Positions 48,714-58,310 of a DNA stretch of 64,000 nt are shown here, in pieces; position 1 is the stretch's first letter, and the number at the start of each line of letters is the position of its first letter. This DNA is from Vallitalea guaymasensis (GTDB lineage: Bacteria > Bacillota > Clostridia > Lachnospirales > Vallitaleaceae): positions 5,332,001 to 5,396,000 of the forward strand of contig NZ_CP058561.1 in NCBI RefSeq assembly GCF_018141425.1, in the 5' to 3' direction. The position numbers and the translations under genes are program-made. Under the pieces are notes generated by a model. That model had not been told where the DNA came from. It worked only from the letters and a program-made list of their open reading frames with translations, and searched no databases.

Positions 48714-50426
48714 CTATTCCTCAATATCTACAAAAGAGAATTCATCTACATTAAACAATCCACAATCAGTTAACTTTAACTCTGGTATAACTGGTAAAGC
48801 TAGAAATGCTAATGTAAGAAAAGGATCAATATTAGTGTTGATACCCTTTTCACAAGCTATCTTAGTCATTTCCTTTACTTTATTTCCAACAATTTCTACG
48901 GAAGAATTAGTCATAAGTCCTCCCACTTCAAGAGGTAAAGTCTGTAACACTGAACCATTGGCACATATTGTAATACCACCATTAACCCTTTTTAACTCTT
49001 TGATAGCAACTCTCATATCTTCGTCATTATCTCCAACCACTATGATATTATGAGAATCGTGAGCAATGGTTAGTGCAACAGCACCACCTTTTAGTCCATA
49101 ACCTTCCACTAATCCCAGTCCCACATTACCAGTTCCTTTGTGTCTCTCAACAACTGCTAATTTTAAGATATCAAGCTTACTGTTATATTTGAAGTTATTA
49201 TTTTCAACATCCACCTTACGGATTACACTCTTAGTAATGATATTATGCTCTATTAACTGAATCACTTTAACAATGGATGATTTTAGAGGTATATCAAAAG
49301 TTATATTATCAATATTATCCAAGTTGACTGTATTCAAGACACGAGAATCCTCAATTGTTTCTATATCAAATAAAGCTTCTCCGTCTTTAGCTACTAATTG
49401 TCCCTTTTTGAATACTTCACCAATACTAATTTCACTTAAGTCATCATTAAGTATTATTAGGTCTGCATCATAACCAGGTGCTACAGCACCTTTATTTTTC
49501 AGTCCATAACATTGTGCAGTATTGATTGTAGCCATCTTAATAGCCATAATAGGGTTAATACCATTTTCAATAGCCAATCTTACGTTATAATTAATATGAC
49601 CTTCTTTTTCTATATCATAAGGTTGTTTATCATCTGTACAAAATAGTATTCTGTGACTATTTTCTGGTGTGACACCAACTATGAGATCTTTTAGATTTCT
49701 TGTAGCTGACCCTTCTCTAATATGGACATACATACCTTTGGACACTTTTTCTTCTAATTCCTCTACTCTAGTACATTCATGGTCTGTCATTACACCAGCA
49801 GTTACATATGCATTTAATCTCTTACCCATAACACCAGGTGCATGACCATCAATTATTCCATCTCTCATCAAATCAAGTTTTTCATATACTGATTTATTAC
49901 AAGAAATTACACCAGGATAATTCATTACCTCGCCTAATCCCAATATATTCTTTCTATCCTTCATTTTCTTCAAGTCCTTAGCTAATAATACAGCACCTGA
50001 GTTTTCAAATTCTGTTGATGGAACACAAGATGGCAACATGACATAAACATCAAGTGGTATTTTTTCACTAGCCTTAAGCATAAAATCTATGCCGTCCAGT
50101 CCGCATACATTTGCTATTTCGTGAGGGTCTTCAATAACGGTTGTAGTTCCTTGTGGCATAACAAGTTTTGCAAACCTTGGAGGTGTAAGCATGGAAGATT
50201 CAATATGAACATGCCCATCAATAAATCCTGGACAAACATATCTATCTAATGCATCAACTTCTTTTATACCTTCATACTCACCTATTCCAACAATGACTCC
50301 ATCTTCTATAGCAATATCTGCTCTTTCTATTTTACTGTTGAAAACATTGACAATCCTACAGTTCTTAAGAACAAATTCAGCTTTTTTGTCACCTCTAGCT
50401 ACTTTTACCTTTTCAACAATTGACAT
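48714..50426 (-). CDS. ade: Adenine deaminase
   Basis: A 570-residue enzyme with GFIDGHVHIESS, TTTVIEDPHEIANVCG and the C-terminal domain NIDPFLTLAFLALPVIPELKLT, all diagnostic of the Ade family. It deaminates adenine to hypoxanthine at a binuclear metal site. AAGGAGG precedes the ATG. It lies between the dihydropyrimidinase and threonine-synthase-like genes in the same operon and supplies hypoxanthine to the hydroxylase. Confidence 0.96.
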   Translation of the reverse strand: MSIVEKVKVARGDKKAEFVLKNCRIVNVFNSKIERADIAIEDGVIVGIGEYEGIKEVDALDRYVCPGFIDGHVHIESSMLTPPRFAKLVMPQGTTTVIEDPHEIANVCGLDGIDFMLKASEKIPLDVYVMLPSCVPSTEFENSGAVLLAKDLKKMKDRKNILGLGEVMNYPGVISCNKSVYEKLDLMRDGIIDGHAPGVMGKRLNAYVTAGVMTDHECTRVEELEEKVSKGMYVHIREGSATRNLKDLIVGVTPENSHRILFCTDDKQPYDIEKEGHINYNVRLAIENGINPIMAIKMATINTAQCYGLKNKGAVAPGYDADLIILNDDLSEISIGEVFKKGQLVAKDGEALFDIETIEDSRVLNTVNLDNIDNITFDIPLKSSIVKVIQLIEHNIITKSVIRKVDVENNNFKYNSKLDILKLAVVERHKGTGNVGLGLVEGYGLKGGAVALTIAHDSHNIIVVGDNDEDMRVAIKELKRVNGGITICANGSVLQTLPLEVGGLMTNSSVEIVGNKVKEMTKIACEKGINTNIDPFLTLAFLALPVIPELKLTDCGLFNVDEFSFVDIEE

Positions 50427-50455
50427 AACTACCTCCTTCAGAAACAGTTGACCAT

Positions 50456-51766
50456 TTAATATAATATCTTTCTAGTTAAGTATTTACCTTTACCACCGAT
50501 AAATTCATTATTTTTTATAATGAACTTTCCTCTACTGATTGTAGATTCAATCCTACCTTTTATTTCTTTACCAGCATAAATGTTATAATCACAAGTAGAA
50601 TTGTCTTCACCTATTATATATGTTGATAAAGGATCATAAATAACTATATCTGCATCTGAACCCACTGCTAATATACCTTTCTTAGGATATAGTCCATGTA
50701 TTTTAGCAGGACCTATGGTCATTTTATCAATGACTTTATCTTTGTAAATGCTATACATGATATTGAATGAATGTTCCACCGAACCAATACCCATTGGTAC
50801 ATTAGATAATTTATCCTTGTTTTTCTCTTCACTGCTAAAAGGACAATGGTCTGTACCAATAGTATTAATATAATCAAAATTAGCTCTTAATAATTCACGT
50901 TCTTCCTCAGTTCTAAGTGGTGGTGCCATCACATATAGAAATCCATTTTCTTCTGAATATTCATTAGAAGAAAAATTAAAATAATGAGGACAGCTCTCAA
51001 CAAAAAAATCTTTGTTAAGTATATCAGGGTAATACTCAACTAGTGCTTTTAATGTATTACCACTACTTAGGTGAACCATATATAACCTTCCATTAAAATC
51101 TTTAGTAAAAGAAGCTAACTTCAATGCTTCTTTTAGTTCAGATTCTGAACATCTGCTTTTAGGTAGATCTTTAACCTTAAAAGCAGGATTTCTATCTATT
51201 AGATCATCATTTTCTATATGTGCTAAAACCAAAATATTATTTTCTTTTGTTAATCCAAGAAGTTTAGTTATTTCTTTATCATAGGTTCTTCTATCTGATT
51301 CAGAATATGTAGTAAATAGTTTTACAGTTGGTATCTGTAATCTTCTCATTTCATCTACAATATTATCAATCTCATCGATTGGATTTCTAATAGTTACATG
51401 AAAAGAATAATCAATGACACTTTTTTCAGCTAATTTCTTTCTTGTATTAAGAGCTTTTTCCACTTCAATTCCAGTAGCTATAGGATCCAGAAAATCAATG
51501 ATAGTAGTTATACCTCCATAAGCTGCACTTACAGAACCTGTGTAAAAATCATCACATGATGTATATTTACCTACATTCAATTCAAAATGAACATGTGGAT
51601 CAATAAATCCAGGAAATACTTTTTTGTTTTCTGCATCATAGCTCTCTTTACATTCATAAGTTTCATTAGATATCTTTGCTATTTTTTCATTGGTGATATA
51701 TAAATTCAGTTTTTCATATTTTCCATCAATATACAAATTACCATTAATTATACCTAAATCATACAT
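50456..51766 (-). CDS. Dihydropyrimidinase / hydantoinase family amidohydrolase
   Basis: About 436 residues of the cyclic amidohydrolase family: GFIDPHVHFE metal motif, a carboxylated-lysine candidate in PTVKLFTTYS, VLAHIEND, MVHLSSG and GTDHCPFS. The ATG at 51766 has AGAAGG seven bases upstream; an ATG at 51772 is only one base from it. In this cluster type the enzyme (HyuA/YgeZ) is proposed to open a five- or six-membered ring formed from the purine. The family is firm; the exact ring substrate is not. Confidence 0.88.
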   Translation of the reverse strand: MYDLGIINGNLYIDGKYEKLNLYITNEKIAKISNETYECKESYDAENKKVFPGFIDPHVHFELNVGKYTSCDDFYTGSVSAAYGGITTIIDFLDPIATGIEVEKALNTRKKLAEKSVIDYSFHVTIRNPIDEIDNIVDEMRRLQIPTVKLFTTYSESDRRTYDKEITKLLGLTKENNILVLAHIENDDLIDRNPAFKVKDLPKSRCSESELKEALKLASFTKDFNGRLYMVHLSSGNTLKALVEYYPDILNKDFFVESCPHYFNFSSNEYSEENGFLYVMAPPLRTEEERELLRANFDYINTIGTDHCPFSSEEKNKDKLSNVPMGIGSVEHSFNIMYSIYKDKVIDKMTIGPAKIHGLYPKKGILAVGSDADIVIYDPLSTYIIGEDNSTCDYNIYAGKEIKGRIESTISRGKFIIKNNEFIGGKGKYLTRKILY

Positions 51767-51784
51767 AGACATACCTTCTTTTTT

Positions 51785-53266
51785 TTATTCACATTGTCTT
51801 ACTCTTTCATTGAATTCCTCAATCAATTCATCCAGTCTATCCACTTGTTTGGTTATATTAGCCCAATAATCATCGCTATACCACTGTTCTAATATTTCAT
51901 CATATGTTTTTCCTTGTTGTTCTATCCAAGTATAATACTTAAGATTATGAACGGTTCTTCTTTCTCTATAATTCAATTCTTTGAAGTAATCAGTATTAAT
52001 GCCTTTAAAATATCTTTCCATTACACCATAAGCATCACATGAAGTAAAATCTCCTCTTTCTTCATTAAGCTCTACTAATCTACTCTTATACATATCTATT
52101 GAATCAGTCAACACAGTAACGAGAATATCATCTTCTGTTAACTCAAAGTATTTAGCGAATTTTATTGCAGATATTATATTAGCGGCACCTGAGATTCCTA
52201 CAAGGTTCAATTGTTCTATAATCTCATCACTTACACCATTGTCCTTTAATACTTTCTGACCTTCTGGTTCATTAAACATCCTTATCCAGTTCATTGTAGC
52301 TTCGTCATCTATAGCTGTAACTGCATCTGTATTCTTGATATTATGGATCCATGGTATATGTTTGTCGCCAATACCCTCTATTCTATGTTCTCCATAACCA
52401 TTCAAAAATATTGTTGGGCATTGTAATGCTTCACTGGCTGCAATTTTGAGGTTTGGATATTTTTTCTTGAGATAATCACCTGCTGCGATTGTTCCACCAG
52501 AACCAGTGGCACTAATATACCCTCTGAATCTACTATTTTCATTCATTTCAACATCAAGTATTTCTTCAATAGCTTTACCAGTTACTTCATGATGCCATAG
52601 ATAGTTTCCGAATTCATCGAATTGGTTGAAAATCATTAGGTCTTCACCTGAATTTCTTAATTCCCAACACTTGTCAAATATTTCTTTTACATTACTTTCA
52701 CTTCCTGGAGTAGCAATTGTATCACCAGCTACATTTTTCAACCATTCGAATCTTTCATTACTCATGCCTTCTGGTAATATTGCAATGGAATCACAAGCTA
52801 GAAGAGCTGAATCATAAGCACCACCTCTACAATAGTTACCAGTTGATGGCCAGACAGCTTTTTGTTTAGTTGGGTCAAATTGTCCTGTCACAAGTCTAGG
52901 TACAAGACATCCAAATGCAGCTCCAACCTTGTGTGAACCTGTTGGAAACCATTTACCGCATAAGGCTATTATCTTAGCTTTTACACCAGAAATTTCACTA
53001 GGTATACATAAATAATTGACATCCTTATATAAGCCACCCATTTCTTTCGTATCATTATGCCATCCAATCCTAAAAAGATTCAATGGATTAAGATCCCATA
53101 GACCAACATCTTTGAGTTTTTCTTTTATATCATCTGGTATAAGACTTGGATCTTTTAATTGAGCTAAAGTAGGAATGATAATACCTCTTTCCTTAGCCCT
53201 CTTAACTACATTTTTAAGCCTTTCTTCATTAACAGTTAGATCGATTACATTATATTTACTCTCCAT
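51785..53266 (-). CDS. Fold-type-II PLP-dependent enzyme of the purine cluster, specificity unknown
   Basis: A 493-residue cysteine-synthase/threonine-dehydratase superfamily enzyme: lysine in GSHKVGAAFG, substrate loop PSTGNYCRGG, and phosphate-binding loop SATGSGGTIAAGD. It is longer than cysteine synthase or YgeX (about 400) and lacks the diaminopropionate ammonia-lyase signature. A C-terminal helical segment (about 440-493) is extra. It is cotranscribed with the hydroxylase subunits (17-base gap to xdhC), so a role in processing the amino-acid fragment from purine degradation is likely. GGAGG precedes the ATG. Confidence 0.8.
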   Translation of the reverse strand: MESKYNVIDLTVNEERLKNVVKRAKERGIIIPTLAQLKDPSLIPDDIKEKLKDVGLWDLNPLNLFRIGWHNDTKEMGGLYKDVNYLCIPSEISGVKAKIIALCGKWFPTGSHKVGAAFGCLVPRLVTGQFDPTKQKAVWPSTGNYCRGGAYDSALLACDSIAILPEGMSNERFEWLKNVAGDTIATPGSESNVKEIFDKCWELRNSGEDLMIFNQFDEFGNYLWHHEVTGKAIEEILDVEMNENSRFRGYISATGSGGTIAAGDYLKKKYPNLKIAASEALQCPTIFLNGYGEHRIEGIGDKHIPWIHNIKNTDAVTAIDDEATMNWIRMFNEPEGQKVLKDNGVSDEIIEQLNLVGISGAANIISAIKFAKYFELTEDDILVTVLTDSIDMYKSRLVELNEERGDFTSCDAYGVMERYFKGINTDYFKELNYRERRTVHNLKYYTWIEQQGKTYDEILEQWYSDDYWANITKQVDRLDELIEEFNERVRQCE

Positions 53267-53282
53267 GATAATACCTCCTATA

Positions 53283-53771
53283 TTATATATTTTGGTTATT
53301 CATACGGCTTTTCTTCACGTTTTCTATTGCATTTATTATATTTTCATATCCTGTACATCGACATAGATTACCTGACAGATGTTTCTTAATCTCTTCTCTT
53401 GTGAACTCTTTATCACTTTCTAAAATAGGCATTGCTGACATTATGAATCCTGGTGTACAAAAACCACATTGGACAGCTGCTTCATCTATAAAAGCTTGCT
53501 GTATATCAGATATATTGCCATCTTCATCCATCAGACCTTCAAGTGTACGTATTTCTTTACCTTCAGCCCATATAGCCAAATAAATACATGAATCAAAAGT
53601 CTCTCCATTGATAAGTACAGTACAAGCGCCACACTCTCCAACTTCACAGCCTTTTTTCACACTTGTTAGATGAAGCTTATTTCTAAGTACATCTGCAAGA
53701 GAATCTCGGTCATCTATTATAATATTTCTAGGTTCATCATTTACAATAAAGTTCAATTCTACATTAGCCAT
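53283..53771 (-). CDS. xdhC: Xanthine dehydrogenase-type 2Fe-2S subunit
   Basis: A 162-residue ferredoxin-like subunit with both clusters: C42, C47, C50, C62 (plant-type) and C102, C105, C137, C139 (CGFCTPG and CRCTGY). It passes electrons from the molybdenum site to FAD. Its ATG overlaps the stop of the FAD subunit gene (TAATG), so the two are translationally coupled, with GGAGGGG upstream. Confidence 0.95.
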   Translation of the reverse strand: MANVELNFIVNDEPRNIIIDDRDSLADVLRNKLHLTSVKKGCEVGECGACTVLINGETFDSCIYLAIWAEGKEIRTLEGLMDEDGNISDIQQAFIDEAAVQCGFCTPGFIMSAMPILESDKEFTREEIKKHLSGNLCRCTGYENIINAIENVKKSRMNNQNI

Positions 53772-54652
53772 TATAATACCCCTCCAGATTTAATTATTGC
53801 TTGCTTCAGAGCACGTTTACTTAATTCTTTGGCAAGTTGGAGCCTAAGTGTTTTAGAAGCTCTCCAAGAATCACGAGGATTTACCTCCTCCATTGCCATC
53901 GCCCCAAACTTTTCAAACATTTCATCAGATATTTCCATATCTATAATTAATTTTTCTGTTTCTGGACATCTCATTGGAACAGGACCGGCAACACCATATG
54001 CCAAGTGTACATCTTTAATCTTTGTTTTATCCTCACTTAGTTTACATGTAACAGAACAACCCAGTGTTGCAATATCCATTGCATTACGCATAGCATATTT
54101 TATATAACAACCTGTAAACCCTTGATAATTTTCTTTTGTTATATATATTGCAGTAAGTATTTCTCCTTGTTTCAACACTACTTTTCCAGGTCCTATATAA
54201 TAGTCTGATATGGGAATGATTCTTTTTCCATCTATGCCTGTGATTTCTAGCTGAGCATTAAGTGCAAACAAAGTTGATGCACTGTCAGCACTAGTGACTC
54301 CGTTTGATATGTTTCCTCCAATAGTTCCTATATTCCTTATTTGAGGGCCTCCAACTTGGTCAACAGCTTCTCCTAAGACAGGTATATGTTTCTTTATTAT
54401 TTCATCATTAGTTATATGTGAAAAACTTGTAAGAGGACCTATCTTTATCCTTCCATCATCATCTATAGATATTCCTCTAAGTTCATCTAATCCATAAATA
54501 CTTACCAGCGAACAACCAGATAATTTACCATTATGTATCTTTATGAGTATGTCACTTCCACCTGCAATAATCAAAGCATCTGGTTTCGCCAATAACTGCT
54601 CTATGGCATCCTTTACAGAAGTAGCCTGATATATATTCTCTATATCATACAT
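53771..54652 (-). CDS. xdhB: Xanthine dehydrogenase-type FAD-binding subunit
   Basis: A 293-residue FAD_binding_5/CO_deh_flav_C protein (IIAGGSDILIKIHNG, RNIGTIGGNISNGVTSADS). The start at MYDIENIYQ (54652) is chosen because GGAGG lies upstream and homologues start here; an in-frame ATG at 54682 has none. The gene lies about 120 bases after the Mo subunit, an unusually wide gap for these operons that holds a long palindrome. Confidence 0.93.
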   Translation of the reverse strand: MYDIENIYQATSVKDAIEQLLAKPDALIIAGGSDILIKIHNGKLSGCSLVSIYGLDELRGISIDDDGRIKIGPLTSFSHITNDEIIKKHIPVLGEAVDQVGGPQIRNIGTIGGNISNGVTSADSASTLFALNAQLEITGIDGKRIIPISDYYIGPGKVVLKQGEILTAIYITKENYQGFTGCYIKYAMRNAMDIATLGCSVTCKLSEDKTKIKDVHLAYGVAGPVPMRCPETEKLIIDMEISDEMFEKFGAMAMEEVNPRDSWRASKTLRLQLAKELSKRALKQAIIKSGGVL

Positions 54653-54687
54653 CTTAATTCTCCCTCCAAAATTATTATCCAACTCAC

Positions 54688-54777
54688 TAAAGAACGAAGG
54701 TTAAAGTGTTCTTATTACGCAGACCGACCGCTTCTCAGGGTAAGGCAAGTAATTAGAATACTTTGACCAAGCTTTTA
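54688..54777. repeat. Long imperfect palindrome between Mo and FAD subunit genes, unassigned structured element
   Basis: GGTTAAAGT (54699-54707) pairs with ACTTTGACC (54760-54768), then TTCTTATTAC (54709-54718) with GTAATTAGAA (54749-54758). That makes a lower stem of about 19 positions with few non-Watson-Crick pairs. Further pairs follow inside (GC 54719-54720 with 54745-54746, ACC 54723-54725 with GGT 54739-54741). The core GACCGACCGCTTCTCAGGG is much richer in GC than its surroundings. Two pairs are G-U wobbles on the plus strand and C-A mismatches on the minus strand, so pairing is better on the strand opposite to the operon. It could be a MITE-like repeat, an intercistronic mRNA hairpin, or an antisense RNA. 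Confidence 0.7.
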
Positions 54778-57054
54778 TATTAGATTCTCCTTAATAAATC
54801 TTTCAACAAGTCTTTGTGGTGTTAATGGTAAAGTATTAAAATTAACACCAGTAGCATGATATACTGCATTTCTTACAGCAGGAGCAACAGGAATTGCAGG
54901 TGGTTCTCCTAGCGCTTTATTTCCGAATGGACCGGATACATCATATGTATCAACAAACTGAGCCTCTAAGTGAGGTGTATCCATTACTGTTGGCAACTTA
55001 TAATCCAGTAGATTATTATTGAGTGGTTTACCTGTTTTTTCGTTAAACAATAATTGTTCACTTAAACCATATCCCAAGCTCATACTCATTCCACCATGTA
55101 CTTGAGCTGCGGCAAGATCAGGATTGAGGACTTTACCGCAATCATGGACATTTATTACTCTATTGACTTTGATTTTACCTACAGCCATATCTACTTCAAC
55201 ATCAGCAAAACATACTCCAAAAGAAAAAGTATTAGATCTGCATTGGTTAGTTATATCAGCTGTAATGTGAACAGATTTTTCTGTATTATAAAATGCATGT
55301 GTTGCAACTTCTTCTAAAGAAGCTAAAATATCACCGTTTTCTTTATTAACGACCATATTATCCTTCAAATCGATATTACCCACTGGTAACTTCAACATGA
55401 AATTAGCATGTTTTATTATTTTTTCTTTTAAGACAAGTGCAGCTTTTTTAGCAGCCATTCCTGATACATACGATTGTCTTGAAGCATAAGCACCAGAATC
55501 ATAAGGTGTTATATCAGTATCCTGATTACTTATTATATGTACATTTCTAGTAGGAATATCAAGCACTTCTGCTACCATCTGACTGAATATCGTATCAGCG
55601 CCTTGACCTATTTCAGTGGCTCCCATTTGTAATTGAACAGTACCATCCTGATTAAGAACAATTCTACAAGAAGCTGTTTCCAATAATATAGGGTAAACCC
55701 CTGTAGCATAACTGAATATAGCCATCCCTACACCTTTACGTACCAGTCCTGTTTGATTTTTATATTCCTCTATCTTCTTATCCCAATCAATATATTTTTT
55801 CCCTTCTTCAATACATTTTAGAAGTCCGTAGCTATGACACTTAATACCATTGTCTTCGAAATCAGGTTTCATCATATTAAGTTTTCTAATATCAATATGA
55901 TCAAGATTAAGTCCTCTGGCTATTTCATCAATATGGGATTCTAGAGCAAAAGTAATTTGTGGAATACCATAAGCTCTCATGGCTCCTGCAACTGGCATAT
56001 TTGTAAATACACTATACATATCTCCCTTGATTGCTTTCTCATCATTATATATCTGTTTACAAGCATTACCTGCTTTAGAAGTTATACTATGACCGTGGGA
56101 AGCATATGCACCTTTGTTACTATAGACTTCAATCTCCCTTGCTACGAATCTTCCATTAGGTCTTACATGACTTTTAATTCTTATCTTCATAGCATGACGA
56201 ACACGTGTATTAACAAATGATTCCTCTCTTGTTATATCAAGTTTTACACATCTTCCACCTACTGATTTTGAAAGATAAGCATTAAGAGGTTCATAAAGTG
56301 CATCTTGCTTATCACCAAAACCTCCTCCAATATAAGGTTTTACAATTCTAACTTTTCCCCAGCCAATTCCCAACGCTTGCCCAACTATTCTTCTAATGAT
56401 ATGTGGAATTTGGGTAGAGGTCACTACTACCATTCTCCCTGACTCAGCATAAGCATATGAAATTGGTGCTTCCATGTGACAATGCTTAACCATTGGAGTT
56501 ATGTACTCACCTTCAAAAGTAATTAGACCTTCTTCTTTTATTGCTTCTTCATAATCACCTATTTGATAATTAGAATGAGTAAGGATATTATCAGGAAAAT
56601 TATCATGAATAGGTCTTGAACCTTCTTCCAAAGACGCTTCTATAGACATTAAGGGCTCATATTCTTCATATTCGACTTTGATTAATTTAAGAGCTCTTGA
56701 AGCTGTTACATCATCTTTGGCTATTACTGCCGCTATATCATCACCATAGTATCTAACTCTTCTATTAAGCAGTTTCCTATCTGCAATATCTGCATGGTGT
56801 ATGTCAAGTGACAAAGGATGCCCCGATGTTGGAAATGTTATATCAGGAACATCAAAACAAGTTACTATCTTTACTACTCCTGAAAGTTTTGACGCTTCTT
56901 TTATATCTATTCCCTTAACCAATCCATTTGCTATGGTACTATGGAGTACTTTTGCAACAAGGACATCATTCAATGGAATGTCATCGGTGTATTGTGCCCG
57001 TCCTGTGACTTTTTCAAAAGCATCTACTCTTTTAACACTTTTTCCAATACTCAT
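54775..57054 (-). CDS. xdhA: Molybdenum hydroxylase large subunit (xanthine dehydrogenase, Mo-binding)
   Basis: A 759-residue subunit. The small a/b hammerhead domain (VDAFEKVTGRAQYTDDIPL) is followed by the molybdopterin-binding domain: GGGFGDKQD, AMRAYGIPQITFALESHID, ATEIGQGADT, INVHDCGKVLNPD, and ALGEPPAIPVAPAV, whose Glu is the catalytic base. The ATG at 57054 has AAGGAGG five bases upstream; an in-frame ATG at 57096 does not. It should hydroxylate hypoxanthine or xanthine. Neighbouring ygeY, ygeW and ygfK suggest the selenium-dependent type. The reading frame has no in-frame TGA, so there is no selenocysteine. Confidence 0.94.
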   Translation of the reverse strand: MSIGKSVKRVDAFEKVTGRAQYTDDIPLNDVLVAKVLHSTIANGLVKGIDIKEASKLSGVVKIVTCFDVPDITFPTSGHPLSLDIHHADIADRKLLNRRVRYYGDDIAAVIAKDDVTASRALKLIKVEYEEYEPLMSIEASLEEGSRPIHDNFPDNILTHSNYQIGDYEEAIKEEGLITFEGEYITPMVKHCHMEAPISYAYAESGRMVVVTSTQIPHIIRRIVGQALGIGWGKVRIVKPYIGGGFGDKQDALYEPLNAYLSKSVGGRCVKLDITREESFVNTRVRHAMKIRIKSHVRPNGRFVAREIEVYSNKGAYASHGHSITSKAGNACKQIYNDEKAIKGDMYSVFTNMPVAGAMRAYGIPQITFALESHIDEIARGLNLDHIDIRKLNMMKPDFEDNGIKCHSYGLLKCIEEGKKYIDWDKKIEEYKNQTGLVRKGVGMAIFSYATGVYPILLETASCRIVLNQDGTVQLQMGATEIGQGADTIFSQMVAEVLDIPTRNVHIISNQDTDITPYDSGAYASRQSYVSGMAAKKAALVLKEKIIKHANFMLKLPVGNIDLKDNMVVNKENGDILASLEEVATHAFYNTEKSVHITADITNQCRSNTFSFGVCFADVEVDMAVGKIKVNRVINVHDCGKVLNPDLAAAQVHGGMSMSLGYGLSEQLLFNEKTGKPLNNNLLDYKLPTVMDTPHLEAQFVDTYDVSGPFGNKALGEPPAIPVAPAVRNAVYHATGVNFNTLPLTPQRLVERFIKENLI

Positions 57055-57088
57055 TTTTCCCTCCTTGAATGCAACTTTATTATAGAAA

Positions 57089-58282
57089 TTAATCAAATTT
57101 TCGTTTCTTAGGATTATTATATAGGTTAGTAAATAATTCAGCGGGATTTTTAACTTTACTAAGCAGTATCATTGCAGCAATAACATAAGGTTTATAACTT
57201 GCTTGTTTATATAGAGGAATACGATATCTATTAAATACTGAAGCAGCAACTTCACCAGTTTTACAACTTATACTTGTTATATCAGCTGGTAAACAGTGCA
57301 TATAAAGAGCCTTCTTGTCCTTGGTCATATTCATTAATTCTTCTGTACATTGCCAATCTATGTGCTCCTTGTTTCTAGCTAATAGTTCTTTTTCAAGTCT
57401 TTCTATACCATTCATATCTCCCATACCATATAGATTGGTACGCTTTTCCATAGCAGCGAAAGGTGCCCAGCTTTTTGGATAAACGATATCAGCATCTTTG
57501 AATGCTTCTTCCATGGAATTGGTTTTTGTGAATGTTCCACCTGATTCTTGGGCATTTCGTTTAGCTACCTCTTCAACATCTGACATTATTTCATATCCTT
57601 CTGGATGAGCTAATACTACATCCATACCCATACGAGTCATTAATCCGACTATTCCTTGAGGAACCGAAAGTGGTTTCCCATAAGATGGTGAATAAGCCCA
57701 AGTCATTGCTATTTTTTTACCTTTTAGATTTTCTATTCCATTGAAATGATGAATTAGATGAAGCATATCAGCCATTGTTTGAGTTGGATGATCAATATCA
57801 CATTGTAAATTGACTAGTGTAGGTCTTTGTTCTAATACTCCATCTTCATTACCTTGTCTCACATACTTAGAAAAATCACGTATGTACTTATTGCCTTTTC
57901 CTATATACATGTCATCACGAATACCAATTACATCAGCCATAAAAGAAATCATATTAGCTGTTTCCCTAACTGTTTCCCCATGTGCTATCTGTGATTTGCC
58001 TTCTTCAAGGTCTTGTACTTCCAATCCCAACAGATTACAAGCTGAAGAAAAACTAAACCTTGTTCTGGTAGAATTATCTCTAAATAATGATATACCAAGT
58101 CCACTATCAAATATTCGTGTTGAAATATTCTCTTCCCTTAGATAACGGAGAGTATCAGCTACAGTGAATACAGCTTCTAATTCATCCCTTGTCTTTTCCC
58201 ATGTTAAAATGAAATCATTATTGTACATGTCACTAAAATTCAACTTTTTCAACTTATCAATATAATTATTAATATCTCTCAT
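57089..58282 (-). CDS. ygeW: Knotted carbamoyltransferase YgeW
   Basis: A 397-residue member of the aspartate/ornithine carbamoyltransferase superfamily. The carbamoyl-phosphate loop is FRDNSTRTRFSF and the C-terminal motif is MHCLPADI. The length and the TWAYSPSYGKPLSVPQG block match the YgeW branch, found only in purine clusters. It probably phosphorolyses a carbamoylated intermediate to carbamoyl phosphate (inference; substrate unproven in this sequence). GGGAGAA precedes the ATG. Confidence 0.93.
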   Translation of the reverse strand: MRDINNYIDKLKKLNFSDMYNNDFILTWEKTRDELEAVFTVADTLRYLREENISTRIFDSGLGISLFRDNSTRTRFSFSSACNLLGLEVQDLEEGKSQIAHGETVRETANMISFMADVIGIRDDMYIGKGNKYIRDFSKYVRQGNEDGVLEQRPTLVNLQCDIDHPTQTMADMLHLIHHFNGIENLKGKKIAMTWAYSPSYGKPLSVPQGIVGLMTRMGMDVVLAHPEGYEIMSDVEEVAKRNAQESGGTFTKTNSMEEAFKDADIVYPKSWAPFAAMEKRTNLYGMGDMNGIERLEKELLARNKEHIDWQCTEELMNMTKDKKALYMHCLPADITSISCKTGEVAASVFNRYRIPLYKQASYKPYVIAAMILLSKVKNPAELFTNLYNNPKKRKFD

Positions 58283-58310
58283 CTTATTCTCCCTTTCACG
58301 GTCTATTTAA

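Noticed and set aside
54688-54777. Purine or molybdenum-cofactor riboswitch
   Set aside because: The position suits it, but the known guanine/adenine aptamer core (conserved loop and junction bases) is absent and the size is too small for the Moco RNA; pairing is also better on the opposite strand.
54775-57054. Selenocysteine codon in the molybdenum subunit
   Set aside because: The frame is open with no internal TGA; selenium in this enzyme class is a labile inorganic ligand, not selenocysteine.
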